From a virus, in the IMG/VR virus record IMGVR_UViG_3300031772_000108, positions 1 to 38,890 of that record: 38,890 bases of DNA; one strand, written 5' to 3'. The notes under the pieces are model-generated. The model ran no database searches, was not told the origin of the DNA, and saw nothing but the letters and a program-made list of their open reading frames with translations. The position numbers and the translations under genes are program-made. Of the stretch, positions 7,946-17,100 are shown one piece after another (position 1 is the stretch's first letter; each line of letters begins with the position of its first letter).

Positions 7946-9415
7946 TTAATACCAAATGTCCCCATCTGTTGGGACTGATGGATTGAAAACCTTAATGTCC
8001 TGACCGGTGGGAGCCATCAATTTCTTTTTACCTACAACTATTATACTGCCCACTCCTGAAAACACTACACGACCGTAGCGAATGATTGCCACTGTAACCG
8101 TAGCCACTGTAGATAAACTCCCGGTGCCCGAGGTAACTATCTTACCAGCGAGAGTCCTTACTCCTTTAGATGCCAGTGAGCCAGTCCCCGCCAGTGTAGA
8201 GGTAACGAATAGTAACTTACTACCTACAGTGGACAAAAGACCAGAGCCAGCCATAGTAGTTGCACTTGTGAATATTCTAACCCCAGAGGTAGCCAGATAG
8301 CCTACACCAGTTAAGGTAGCGGAGCCAAGCTCATAGATAGCTCCTGATATGACTGTTCCTACTGCTGAGACAGAACCTACTCCTGATAATGTGGATACAC
8401 CATTCCTAACCCTAGTCCAGACTCCGGATAAAGTGCTTGAACCTACTAAGGTTGTTATACCATATCTTATCCTTTGAGGGATACCAGATAGTGAACCTGT
8501 ACCAGATAAAGTTACTGTAGCCTTTCTTACATAATGACCTATTGCTGAGGCTAGTCCAACTCCCGACAATGTAACCGTGGCTACCCTTATCCTTCTACCA
8601 ATAGTGGCAATAGTCCCAATACCTGTTAAAGTGGCTAATCCTTTCCTTGTCCTAACCCCAATGGCAGCGACAGTTCCTATCCCTGTCAGAGTGGCAAGTC
8701 CTCTCCGTGTCCTACTGCCTATACCTGCTAGAGTCCCTAATCCAGATAAGGTAGCAGTTCCTATCTCAAATACCCAAGGACGGAGAGCAAGTAAGAACCC
8801 TTCATTGATGCAGGCTGAACTTGGGGTAGCAGTTGAATTTCCTACTACACCATAAGAAGTCTGCAATTTGTCTGCCACAGCTATAGAGCAATAAGTAGAG
8901 TTGGTGAAATCAAATCTTTCATCCAGAGAACCAAGCGTAGTACAGGACTCTGCCGACCAAGAAATACTGGCGGTCTCGGTAGCATAACCAGCAATGACCA
9001 TAGCACCATTGGTGACTGTGGTAATACTTAAAGCCCCATAAGTGCCAGAGGCGTTGCTTCTTTTGGATACGGCTACATCTAGTTGCCCATACCCTGTGGT
9101 ATTGACATTGTAGTAGCCGATAATCATACCCTGAGAACGAGTGGTTAAACCTGTGAATGACCACGAAGTCCCAGTGAGACTATTCTTCCCGACAACAGCC
9201 ATAAAGACCTGAAGTCGCCCAACATGACTAGCAAGATAAGTCCAACCTTGTCCTTGCCATCCTGTTGGAGCCGCTGACTGGGCATTAGTAGTTGCATGGT
9301 CAAAGATAAAGGCAACGAGGACATCATTTGTTGCTGTGCCAGTCGGCTGGGTGACAGTAACAGAGGTTGTTCCATTGCAACTCGCCCCTGCTGCCCTAAG
9401 AGTAATATCAGCCAC
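7946..9415 (-). CDS. Repeat-rich tail/virion protein (12 x 20-aa repeats)
   Basis: A 489-residue protein with a GTG start and AAGGAG 6 bases upstream. Residues 1-210 form a beta-rich head (ITLRAAGASCNGTTSVTVTQ, then PTGWQGQGWTYL) typical of phage jelly-roll modules with a conserved Gly-Trp turn. From about residue 215 to 475 follow twelve tandem repeats of about 20 residues with consensus ATLSGxGxLxxIGxRxRxG. The last 15 residues (GQDIKVFNPSVPTDGDIWY) form a short conserved end. The repeats probably fold as a regular beta solenoid or fibre. The gene lies among tail genes; the function is inferred from this. Confidence 0.6.
   Translation of the reverse strand: MADITLRAAGASCNGTTSVTVTQPTGTATNDVLVAFIFDHATTNAQSAAPTGWQGQGWTYLASHVGRLQVFMAVVGKNSLTGTSWSFTGLTTRSQGMIIGYYNVNTTGYGQLDVAVSKRSNASGTYGALSITTVTNGAMVIAGYATETASISWSAESCTTLGSLDERFDFTNSTYCSIAVADKLQTSYGVVGNSTATPSSACINEGFLLALRPWVFEIGTATLSGLGTLAGIGSRTRRGLATLTGIGTVAAIGVRTRKGLATLTGIGTIATIGRRIRVATVTLSGVGLASAIGHYVRKATVTLSGTGSLSGIPQRIRYGITTLVGSSTLSGVWTRVRNGVSTLSGVGSVSAVGTVISGAIYELGSATLTGVGYLATSGVRIFTSATTMAGSGLLSTVGSKLLFVTSTLAGTGSLASKGVRTLAGKIVTSGTGSLSTVATVTVAIIRYGRVVFSGVGSIIVVGKKKLMAPTGQDIKVFNPSVPTDGDIWY
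8010..8772 (-). repeat. Tandem coding repeats, about 60 bp each (12 copies)
   Basis: Inside the 489-residue gene about twelve degenerate 60-bp units encode the 20-residue consensus ATLSGxGxLxxIGxRxRxG. Central copies (about 8580-8760) are the most alike, for example LATLTGIGTVAAIGVRTRKG and LATLTGIGTIATIG. Outer copies have drifted. The pattern suggests growth by slippage or unequal recombination. Confidence 0.75.
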
Positions 9416-9426
9416 TTAATTCTCCT

Positions 9427-9837
9427 TTAGTCTACAGTTACATCTAGGTCGTGAGCATTTATCTTGAATGTGTCTCCAGCATCTACAGCTTTACTAGCAT
9501 CTAGAATAGACCACATCAGGATATGGACATTAGTTCCCCAGGTAACATTGGATACATGGTCTACTAGAGCTACATGGGTAACTGTTCCCCATCCTGCTGG
9601 AGTTGCTGTGGGAAAAGTAATATCAGCAATGTTGTCACTAACTCCACCCGAAGCAGCACCTAACCCTGCTAGTTGCCTTGCATAGGCGTTACCACTCACC
9701 TCAGCACAGGTTGGGCCGTCTGACTCCAATCCAGTTACAGCGGTAAATAAAGCAACATAGACTGCCACCTGCGGCCCGGCCACATTCCTCATCTGGTTTA
9801 TGATTGCGTTCTCCATGTAAACTGAAAACTCCGACAT
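9427..9837 (-). CDS. Conserved phage tail-associated protein, about 130 aa family
   Basis: A 136-residue protein with AGGAGG upstream. The motif order VAVYVALFTAV, EVSGNAYARQ, ITFPTATPAGWGTVTHVALVD, and GDTFKINAHDLDVTVD is that of a very common small phage structural protein found next to tail-fibre genes. It is predicted all beta and probably forms part of a fibre base or tail appendage. Length is normal. Biochemical role unknown. Confidence 0.7.
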   Translation of the reverse strand: MSEFSVYMENAIINQMRNVAGPQVAVYVALFTAVTGLESDGPTCAEVSGNAYARQLAGLGAASGGVSDNIADITFPTATPAGWGTVTHVALVDHVSNVTWGTNVHILMWSILDASKAVDAGDTFKINAHDLDVTVD

Positions 9838-9848
9838 TTGGTTACCTC

Positions 9849-10436
9849 CTATTGTTCGTGTATTACTACTAGTTCACCCGATATAGGTTCAACATAGATA
9901 TTGGTTACCTTCTTAAAACTAGAATCTGGCACTACTGAAGGAACTTTACTTCCAATTTCATCAAGTTTATCCTTTTGAGATTGGGTCATCCCCTCATTGA
10001 CCATGTAGGTCATCTTTGGTTCTTTCAGTTTAGCATTGTTAATGCGGTCTACCTCAGTAAGAAGCCAGTCAATATCTTTCTTGAGTTCCTTGATGGTTTC
10101 GTTGTTGACACCATCGTCACCGATTTCCTTTACCTTGTCCGTCAGTTCGTTCAGGTTGAGAACTATACCTTGCCCCCTCTCGGATAAATCAGTAACAACA
10201 GCAGATGTTTGAAGTTCAGCATTGATAAGTTGCTTAACAGTGCGATGCAACTCGGAAATATCCCCCCGGATAGTTGTCAGTTCTGTCGCGCTACTATCCT
10301 TAGCAACTTTAGGTTTCTCAATCGTTAGCTTTCTGGTCGTCTCCTTCAGCTTTTTTAAGGTCAGGTCAGGAGCCTCAATAAGACGGCTTTTATTACTTCG
10401 TTTGGTCAAATCTGGTGCTTCAATCAGTTTAGGCAT
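9849..10436 (-). CDS. Coiled-coil structural protein
   Basis: A 195-residue charged protein. It starts with two near-identical copies of LIEAPDLT (residues 4-11 and 19-26). Residues 60-150 are a long predicted coiled coil (ELTDKVKEIGDDGVNN, then IKELKKDIDWLLTEVDRI). The C-terminal 30 residues are beta-like (KVTNIYVEPISGELVVIHE). That plan (N-terminal anchor, coiled coil, beta tip) is common for short fibres or trimerising neck proteins. Function unknown. Confidence 0.6.
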   Translation of the reverse strand: MPKLIEAPDLTKRSNKSRLIEAPDLTLKKLKETTRKLTIEKPKVAKDSSATELTTIRGDISELHRTVKQLINAELQTSAVVTDLSERGQGIVLNLNELTDKVKEIGDDGVNNETIKELKKDIDWLLTEVDRINNAKLKEPKMTYMVNEGMTQSQKDKLDEIGSKVPSVVPDSSFKKVTNIYVEPISGELVVIHEQ

Positions 10437-10452
10437 CTGTTAATCCCCCAAG

Positions 10453-10479
10453 AAGGGAGGGGATTTTACCCCCTCCCTT
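10453..10479 (-). terminator. Intergenic hairpin between structural genes
   Basis: A perfect 10-bp stem (AAGGGAGGGG against CCCCTCCCTT) with a 7-base loop lies between the 248-residue gene and the coiled-coil gene. No T-run follows in the minus-strand reading direction, so it is more likely an attenuator, a processing site or a transcript stabiliser that sets the ratio of capsid to tail products than a complete terminator. Confidence 0.45.
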
Positions 10480-10500
10480 GGATTGACAGGTTTGACTACA

Positions 10501-11247
10501 CTATTCTATCTGTAGCCAGAAGGTCTGGTCACCACCAGCATAAGTCCCGCCAGTTCTCGGTATAAGCCAACCAGCGAGTTGCTGTGAGTTACCAGCATTG
10601 AACGCCTCATCCGCCATAATGAGAGCACCGTCAGTACCCTGAAAGACGATTGCTCTATCGCTGGATGCGGCACCGGGGACTGTGCTGGAAACCACACCGA
10701 ATGTCTCGCCTCTTACCTTACCCCAGGCGTAATAACCACTGGGAACTGCCTGAAGGGGCATACAGCAGACACTCATGTAACCACCAGCAGCAGCAAGTCC
10801 CCTTACGTCATAAAAGCGGTTGTTATTCATGGTCGCCCATTCTGTTCCCGCAATGGCGTAAGTAACTGGATGGTGGAGTTTCAGGGTGGTGGTAGTGGTA
10901 GTCCCCACCGTATTACCTTTGATGTGATAGAACCGTCTATAACCAGACGCAGCCCCGATGATGATAGTTCCATTGGCATAATCATCTTTCACGGCTGTTC
11001 GGGCGGGCGAGCAAGCTGTTACGGCGATAGTCCACGAACCAATGGCGGTAAGTGCTGGTGTGCAATCCGTTGGTTGAGAATATGAACCTGCCCCATCAAG
11101 GGGATTGGTTATGGCTGCCCCTGCCTTGAAATAACGCCACAGACCGCCAAGTGGGTCTGACGCTAATGCGCCGATGGCAGCCTTCTGGGTAGTAGTCGGG
11201 TCAGCGTAAAGTGCGCTGAAAGGTGCTGTTAATGCAAAGTTACTCAT
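10501..11247 (-). CDS. Abundant virion protein (putative head decoration or structural)
   Basis: A 248-residue protein, start MSNFALTAPFSALYADPTTT. It is rich in Gly, Ala and Thr, without charged clusters, and is predicted mostly beta. It lies shortly downstream of the major capsid gene and is followed by a strong hairpin, an arrangement typical for abundant decoration or head-fibre proteins. I recognise the general type of virion protein but no named family. The length would also allow a tail tube role, but nothing supports a tubular tail in this genome. Confidence 0.45.
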   Translation of the reverse strand: MSNFALTAPFSALYADPTTTQKAAIGALASDPLGGLWRYFKAGAAITNPLDGAGSYSQPTDCTPALTAIGSWTIAVTACSPARTAVKDDYANGTIIIGAASGYRRFYHIKGNTVGTTTTTTLKLHHPVTYAIAGTEWATMNNNRFYDVRGLAAAGGYMSVCCMPLQAVPSGYYAWGKVRGETFGVVSSTVPGAASSDRAIVFQGTDGALIMADEAFNAGNSQQLAGWLIPRTGGTYAGGDQTFWLQIE

Positions 11248-11326
11248 TGAAAATCTCCTTATTATTGTTGAAGTGAAGTTGTATTAAGTTCTACCTTACC
11301 CCTTATTTAGGCTCTTCGGCTTTCGC

Positions 11327-11434
11327 CTACTTGTCCTCTTTGGTTGGGGTAGACACTTTCTTCACTTCAGGTTGTTCGGCTATCATCTCCTTGATAGCCT
11401 GTGCTTTCTTTTCCGATGCTGTTTTTTCAGCCAT
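11327..11434 (-). CDS. 35-aa lysine-rich small protein
   Basis: ATG at 11432-11434 with AAGGAGG five bases upstream; stop at 11327-11329. The product (start MAEKTASEKKAQAIKEMIAE, end TPTKEDK) is helical and rich in Lys and Glu. It lies between the zinc-finger gene and the 248-residue virion gene. The excellent ribosome-binding site is the main support. Function unknown; small charged virion or assembly factors often sit here. Confidence 0.6.
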   Translation of the reverse strand: MAEKTASEKKAQAIKEMIAEQPEVKKVSTPTKEDK

Positions 11435-11444
11435 AAAAGCCTCC

Positions 11445-11978
11445 TTATTTCTGGTCGTGTTGACTTCTCATGTGCCTTGCCAGCCCTAGATATGTCGCAA
11501 AAGGTTTTCTGGAATGAGGACAACCCTTAACCTGACAGGCAAGAAGATTTACCTCTTGGATAATACTTGGCTCATTAGCTACTTCTACCTTTGCCGTTGC
11601 TGTCAGTTCTGCCTCAAGTTCCTTAATCCTAGCCTGAAGAGCATCTTGCGTTTCTCGGTTTGGTTCTTGTCCTCTGGCCCAGAGTCTAAAACCTTTCTTG
11701 GTATAATAGTTCATGTGCCAAGCATCGGCTGGCAAGGGTGTCGTGGCGATTTCCACAACTTCTGATTTTTCCTCTACTTCACCGAGAGCCACTCGCCGCC
11801 TTATCTCCTTTGTTATCTCAGAAGTTAGCGGTTTCAGTTCCTTCCCTGTGTTTCTCTCGATGAAGGAGATTTTGGTTGCGTCCCGGTAATAGATACGTGT
11901 TTCCATCGTTCTACCCTGAATGATGTCGTTTGGGTCACGTATATCCCCGATTTGAACTGCGGGTATACTTTGTGTCAC
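11445..11978 (-). CDS. Head-region protein with C-terminal C2H2 zinc finger
   Basis: A 177-residue protein with a GTG start at 11976-11978. The central part (residues 85-140) is charged and helical, with a probable coiled coil (TQDALQARIKELEAELTATA). The last 30 residues form a classical C2H2-type finger: Cys148, Cys153, His169, His174, with hydrophobic residues at the usual finger positions (FATYLGLARHMRSQH). It lies directly after the capsid gene. The finger suggests DNA or protein contact at the capsid or head-tail joint. Finger-tagged phage proteins of this kind are known, but their roles are not settled. Confidence 0.6.
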   Translation of the reverse strand: MTQSIPAVQIGDIRDPNDIIQGRTMETRIYYRDATKISFIERNTGKELKPLTSEITKEIRRRVALGEVEEKSEVVEIATTPLPADAWHMNYYTKKGFRLWARGQEPNRETQDALQARIKELEAELTATAKVEVANEPSIIQEVNLLACQVKGCPHSRKPFATYLGLARHMRSQHDQK

Positions 11979-11999
11979 TTTCTTATTACCTCCGTTTTT

Positions 12000-12053
12000 C
12001 TATATTCGCTTACTGCCAGTAGGAGCAGTTGCATCAAAACTATGGGGTTTAAC
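12000..12053 (-). pseudogene. Possible vestige of a second capsid-protein C-terminus
   Basis: Between the capsid stop and the next gene an in-frame stretch without start codon reads VKPHSFDATAPTGSKRI and then stops. FDATAPTGS resembles the real capsid end FNAAAPTS (six of eight positions). DNA identity is low. This may be the decayed end of an older or duplicated capsid gene, or chance. Confidence 0.25.
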
Positions 12054-12066
12054 TCATAAGTCCCTA

Positions 12067-12927
12067 CTAACTCGTTGGTGCCGCAGCGTTAAAGTAAAGA
12101 AAACGGCCGTATGTGCCACCTTCCTCTACCATTGCGTAGTCGGCCACGATGCCGATTTCCCAGCCTCTCAGAGAATCCTTCCAGACTATCCACGTGTCAG
12201 GCTCCCAACCAACCACATAGATGAAGGCTTCCTTTGAATACAGTGCACTATAAGCGTAAGTAACAGAAGCGATTGGGATATTGGAATCATGGAATACAGG
12301 TATACCGTTCATCTTGATGATGCCGGCAAAGTGATTCTGGAGCACTGCCATCTGGTAATCCTGCGGCATGGTAGCGCTTGAACCCGGTGTCGCAATTGCA
12401 TCCACGATGTCATTTAGTGTGTATGGATGCAGGACGAAAGCCATCGGCATAGGAGCAGGTTCGTCTTGCCCGATGCACTGGGAAACAGCAGCCGCGGCGT
12501 AGCCAAGTCCGAAAGTCGTGCTGCCACTACCTAAGCCACTATCAATCCCAGAGAAAAGGGTCAAGCCGTCTACATCCATCTGTTTGCCCATAGAGTTACC
12601 GATAACCTTACCGGCAGCCCGGGCAACATCCTCGGTGAATTGCTGTTTTAGTTTTCTGGTAACGATGACCTTAGCCCCTGTCTCATTGGTGGTATGGGTC
12701 GTGCCGGTGATGGTCAATGTCTGAGAATTAGTCATATCTATACCATCAGTCAGCCGTTCAGCAACAATCGTCCCGAATTTCGGCACATAGTAACTCTTTT
12801 CACCCTGGGCCATCCGGTGAACACTTACCGTGTTCTTGAAAACTTGGATTGGTTCGTAAGTATATCTGCATGCGCCAATCATGGCTTTCGAACCAGCAGC
12901 CAAATCAGCGCCAGTTGTAGCAGGCAT
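12067..12927 (-). CDS. Major capsid protein
   Basis: A 286-residue protein; it follows a scaffold-like gene by 17 bases, the usual order of scaffold then shell. Features that fit an HK97-fold shell protein are the N-terminal helical arm, the E-loop-like region (KSYYVPKFGTIVAERLTDG), the long spine helix (KLKQQFTEDVARAAGKVIGN), and the P-domain end (GWEIGIVADYAMVEEGGTYG). The segment LQNHFAGIIKMNGIPVFHDSN is the familiar part of such capsid proteins that carries the A-domain strand. No protease is seen, so maturation probably proceeds without head-protein cleavage. Confidence 0.8.
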   Translation of the reverse strand: MPATTGADLAAGSKAMIGACRYTYEPIQVFKNTVSVHRMAQGEKSYYVPKFGTIVAERLTDGIDMTNSQTLTITGTTHTTNETGAKVIVTRKLKQQFTEDVARAAGKVIGNSMGKQMDVDGLTLFSGIDSGLGSGSTTFGLGYAAAAVSQCIGQDEPAPMPMAFVLHPYTLNDIVDAIATPGSSATMPQDYQMAVLQNHFAGIIKMNGIPVFHDSNIPIASVTYAYSALYSKEAFIYVVGWEPDTWIVWKDSLRGWEIGIVADYAMVEEGGTYGRFLYFNAAAPTS

Positions 12928-12944
12928 TGTTTATCCTCCTTGTT

Positions 12945-13748
12945 TTAGATGTTCTTATTGAATCTCTTGGCGGCCTCCTGATACTGCTCAAAGGAGATTT
13001 GTTCGTGAATGAAGGCATCTTCGTAGTCCTCGAATGTTCGGAATCCTCTTGTCGCAGTACGACCGCCAGCACTGGCTGCCCTGGATTGTTGTCCCTTGAC
13101 AGTCGTTTCTTCAACACCTTCTTCCGTTTCTTCCTCTTCGGATTCACCTTTCGGCACGGATTTAGCAATCTGCTTCATCCGTTCCAGGTTATAAGTGGTT
13201 CCACCTTTTTCAGCCGTATCAGTACCGATTTGAAGGATTAGGGTCGCTGTCAGACCACTTTCCTTAGCTAATTCTTTAGCCAGGTCGGTAGCTTCAGACT
13301 TAATTGCTTTATCTATCGCAGTCTGGTGTTGAGCCTTCTCGTTCTCCAGTTCTGAGCGTGCCTTAGTAACTTTTTCCCACTCATCTTCCGCCTGGTGCTT
13401 TAAGCGGACTGAATCCAAGAGGTCAGGCGTTCCTTCGGCATCCTTCAGTTCTCGCTCTCTTTCTTTCTGTTTAATACCACGAAGTGTGTTCTCAAGTTCA
13501 GAAAATCGCTTAACCTGAGAATCGTATTGTGCTTTCAGGGTAGTATGCGCGTCGAGAGTAGTCCTCAAAGTCCTGCCGAGAGTCGCCTTCTCTGCATTGA
13601 CTAGACGGGTTAGTTCCTCCTGAATCTCTGGCGCTAGTTCGTCAACCTCAGCGTCAGTCAGTTCGTCTGGAGTAGTTTCGGGTTCAACCGTCTGGGGGGT
13701 TTCCTCGCCAGCCGTGTCTCCGCCAATTTCGTCCTGTTTCTTAACCAT
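12945..13748 (-). CDS. Scaffolding protein
   Basis: A 267-residue protein, strongly acidic at its N-terminus (residues 1-50: EIGGDTAGEETPQTVEPETT and similar), then a long coiled coil (residues 60-160), then a short charged linker and a helical C-terminus (FRTFEDYEDAFIHEQISFEQ, then EAAKRF). This plan, together with its place between portal-side genes and the capsid gene, is that of phage scaffolding proteins, which guide shell assembly and leave before DNA entry. No conserved protease residues. The C-terminal helices are the probable shell-binding part. Confidence 0.8.
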   Translation of the reverse strand: MVKKQDEIGGDTAGEETPQTVEPETTPDELTDAEVDELAPEIQEELTRLVNAEKATLGRTLRTTLDAHTTLKAQYDSQVKRFSELENTLRGIKQKERERELKDAEGTPDLLDSVRLKHQAEDEWEKVTKARSELENEKAQHQTAIDKAIKSEATDLAKELAKESGLTATLILQIGTDTAEKGGTTYNLERMKQIAKSVPKGESEEEETEEGVEETTVKGQQSRAASAGGRTATRGFRTFEDYEDAFIHEQISFEQYQEAAKRFNKNI

Positions 13749-13783
13749 TGATTTGTAAAACCTCCGTTTATTTATTTACTTTA

Positions 13784-14086
13784 CTATCTGCCTTTACTGG
13801 CAGTCTTGCGTCCTTTTGCCAATGCTCCACGAAACCCCATGACCGCCATCTTCTTAATCTTTGGCCCGAGTTTCCCTGATAGAGCCTCATTGACTTTGGC
13901 TAGAGGGATTGGTTGGTCTTGCGGTACACCAAGTGCTTCATGCAAACCACCCTTCTTAAAAGCCATTGGTGGTTGTCCCTTCTTTTGGATAACCTGCGTG
14001 CCACCCGGTGCTACTGTCTGCCCCGGTGTTGCCTTTGCCCTTGCCGTCTGTAAGAACGGACCTTTCTTCGGTACTTTCTTTGCCAT
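13784..14086 (-). CDS. Small basic head-region protein
   Basis: A 100-residue, strongly basic protein (over 20 Lys or Arg). It contains KKGGLHEALGVPQDQPIPLA near the middle, a motif seen in small basic proteins of many phages, where the LHxxLGVP segment is the conserved part. It ends with KGRKTASKGR. The charge suggests DNA contact inside the head or action with the acidic scaffold encoded next. It lies between the 1926-residue gene and the scaffold gene. Function not established. Confidence 0.6.
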   Translation of the reverse strand: MAKKVPKKGPFLQTARAKATPGQTVAPGGTQVIQKKGQPPMAFKKGGLHEALGVPQDQPIPLAKVNEALSGKLGPKIKKMAVMGFRGALAKGRKTASKGR

Positions 14087-14102
14087 TGTTTAGACCTCCT
14101 TA

Positions 14103-17100
14103 TTATGGTTTCATTGCCGTGAGTTTCCTCTTTATCTCCATTTTGAGTTCATCTATTTCGGCTCTCTTAGCAGCCAACTGCCTACCAACTTTCTCAGCAG
14201 TTGTCATACCAGCCGATACATCATATTCCTCTATGGTCTGGGATACCGCACCAATAAGAACTAACCAGGCATCGAGTCTGGGATTACTCCGTCTGAATTC
14301 TTGCCGGGCTTTAGTCCTCGACATATCGGGAGAGCCAATAATTGCATCGTAAATCTGGTATAACTCAAAGACATCTTTAGGTGGAACCTTACTGAAGTCC
14401 TTGGGTTGCCACTGTCCTTTATCTACCATTGTCTTATAAAACTCTGGATGTTCCAAAAGATACCAGTCATCCTCAAACCAGTAAGTCTGCCCCGAAGGTT
14501 TGCCTTTGCCGACAATCGTGTAGTAACTAACATAGTCTTCTACTTGACTATCAGGTATATAGGCTTGGTAAGCATCCATCCTCAGCAAATCTTCGGGAGT
14601 TTTGTCACGTTTCTCTAACAGGATGTCATATTGCTCTGAGGGAACTTTATCGGGAATCTTTAATCCCAGAGTATTGGCAAAGTCAGGGTTGTTTAATAAG
14701 AACCTGTCCTGTCTATAACCTGTGGTTGGTAACTCATAGTAAGAGACATAGGGTTCAATCAGTCCAGTGTCAAGACCTTTTTGATACGCTTCCCGCCTGC
14801 GTCTGTCCATTCGGTAGGCATCATTGGCAGTAAGATAATCTGCCCGAGCCGTTCCAGTTGACGGTAAATCATCATATTCTGTATCCTGCTTGGCATACTT
14901 AACATCAATCCGCCAGATAGGTATTCTGGTCTCATCAACTGGTTTGAGTGCCTGGTCTCCCCAGATATTAACATCCATTCGCCAAGCGTTGTACTCGGGG
15001 TTATCTACCCGGTATAACATAACCTCCGCAGACGAACTGCCTACACCCGGAGCATCCTGCATCTTCATAAAGGTGACATGGCTATCAATAATCATCTGTG
15101 GAGTAGGCATCTCGTTTGTGCCAGCCTCAATCGCATCTACCCGTCTCATATCATCTACGAAGACAGGATTATCGGTCTTGAACTTCGCAATGACCTCTGC
15201 CCTTGCTTTATCATCAGCGATATAGTTTGGTGATTGGTCATTAGAGAACCCATCCAGTGTGTCATAAAGAGTTCGGTTCTTAACCTTGAGCTCGAGAGAG
15301 GCGGTAGGAGTATCTACCGTGCCTAATGGATTGCCACTCTTGTTTAACCACTCCACCAGTTTCGGGTTATTTGCCCGGAGGAGTTTATCTTCCCAACTAT
15401 TAGCACCCCACTTCGATACAATATCGTTCCTTTCAAAGTAGGATTTGGCAATATCGTCTGGGGGAAGGTATGGAGCCACCGCACTAATGGGTATGTCGTT
15501 CACCTTAATCAAATTCTGGGCTATATCGTAGGCTTTTTGGGTCATTACCTTAACCTTACCCGCCAAAGCCTGTCTAGCATTGTCTTCAGGATGTGATATA
15601 AGCCATTGTTCCCGAGGATTCTGGGAAAGTTCAGGATGATTTGCCAGAAAGTCTGCCTGCTTCTTTTTATCGGTTATTGACCAGTATTCGGTCAGTAAGG
15701 TGAACTGACTTTGTGAGATATTGCCCAAATAGGCTTGGTTATGCCTCTCATCGGCATCAAACGCCGTTAACGCCTTCTCATCACCAGAGTCCACTATCTT
15801 CTGCCTTTCCTGCCATATCTGATAGTAATTGGTAAAGGTCTTCCCCTTGGCAGGGTCGGCGTTCATAGATATTAGCGTTTGATTAGGGATAATACTTGAT
15901 TCATCAAGGCTCCGAGCGGTCTCGACAACAAGTTTTACCTTCGGGGGATAACCTTTCTTTTCTGTTAGGCTTGCTGGGTCTACTCCCTTGAACTGCGATG
16001 CAGTATCGGAGTAAAAATCTGCCCAGTCATACACCGGTTCAGTCATTCCATACCAGACATTATCGGAGTATTTGGGTAGTCCCAGTTTGGGAATGTTTTG
16101 TTTCCAGTCCCCAGTATAGGTTTGAACACCAAAACCTGTGAAACTCAGGATACTAGCGATAACCGTTGTGCCTGGTTGTTCCATAATGGACTCATAAATA
16201 TCCTGAATGGACATTGGTGCTATTCGGTCAGCCCACTGCTTCAGGTTTTTAACGTCTACCTTCTCGCCACCATAGGTCTTGCCGGTCATATATTCTAGGA
16301 AAGCAGCAGCGAGAGGTGCTTCCTTGCTTTTAAGGAAGTTTTCTGTGAGACTCAAAAAGTCAAGTGGGTAGTATGCGCCAGTAGTAGTAGATTTGCCCAT
16401 CGGTTTCTCACCAGTAACAGGTGCGGTCAAAATATATACTACTTTCGCATAGAATACGGCAAATTGCTGAACTCCACCCCAAGGGTCAATATGCAGGTTG
16501 CCGATACGGATTTTCATAAAGTCGGCACTTCTTGGGTCTGTTTCTACATCCCACCAACCAAGTTGTCTGCCAAGCATGACGAATCCGCCAACTACGCCAA
16601 CAAATAATGCCGCATCCTTCCATGCCTGTCTTCTGACATAGGGATTAGATGAAAAGAGATGTCTTGGCCCAATTATTCTACCGACCGCATATCTAGGAGC
16701 ATAAACAAAGGCAGAGATTGCAGGAGCGGCAGGAGATATTTTACCTAATGACGCTCTACCTGTCCAGTCCGCCAACTTTGTAGCCTCGGCATCCATCGCT
16801 CCCATTATGTCAAAAGTTTCGCCTTCTTTAAGTGTGAGTTCCCCTGAAGCATACAATTCTGCCTTGCGCAACATTAGTTTATAGAAACTCTCATAGATGT
16901 TCCAGGTGTCAGAGTTACAACCAGAGACAAAGCCACGGTTAGACCATTTGATTGTAGGTATCTTTGAAGTCAATCTAGGAATTGTTCTATCTTTAGTCAG
17001 ATAACCGAACTCCTCAACTCCTTTCCATTGTGCCGTTCCCTTGGGCAAATCTATCGGTCGCAGGAAGTCTCTACCTTGTTTAACTTGCAACGCATCATAA

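Noticed and set aside
8010-8772. CRISPR array
   Set aside because: The 60-bp repeats are in frame, degenerate, without unique spacers, and lie inside a tail gene.
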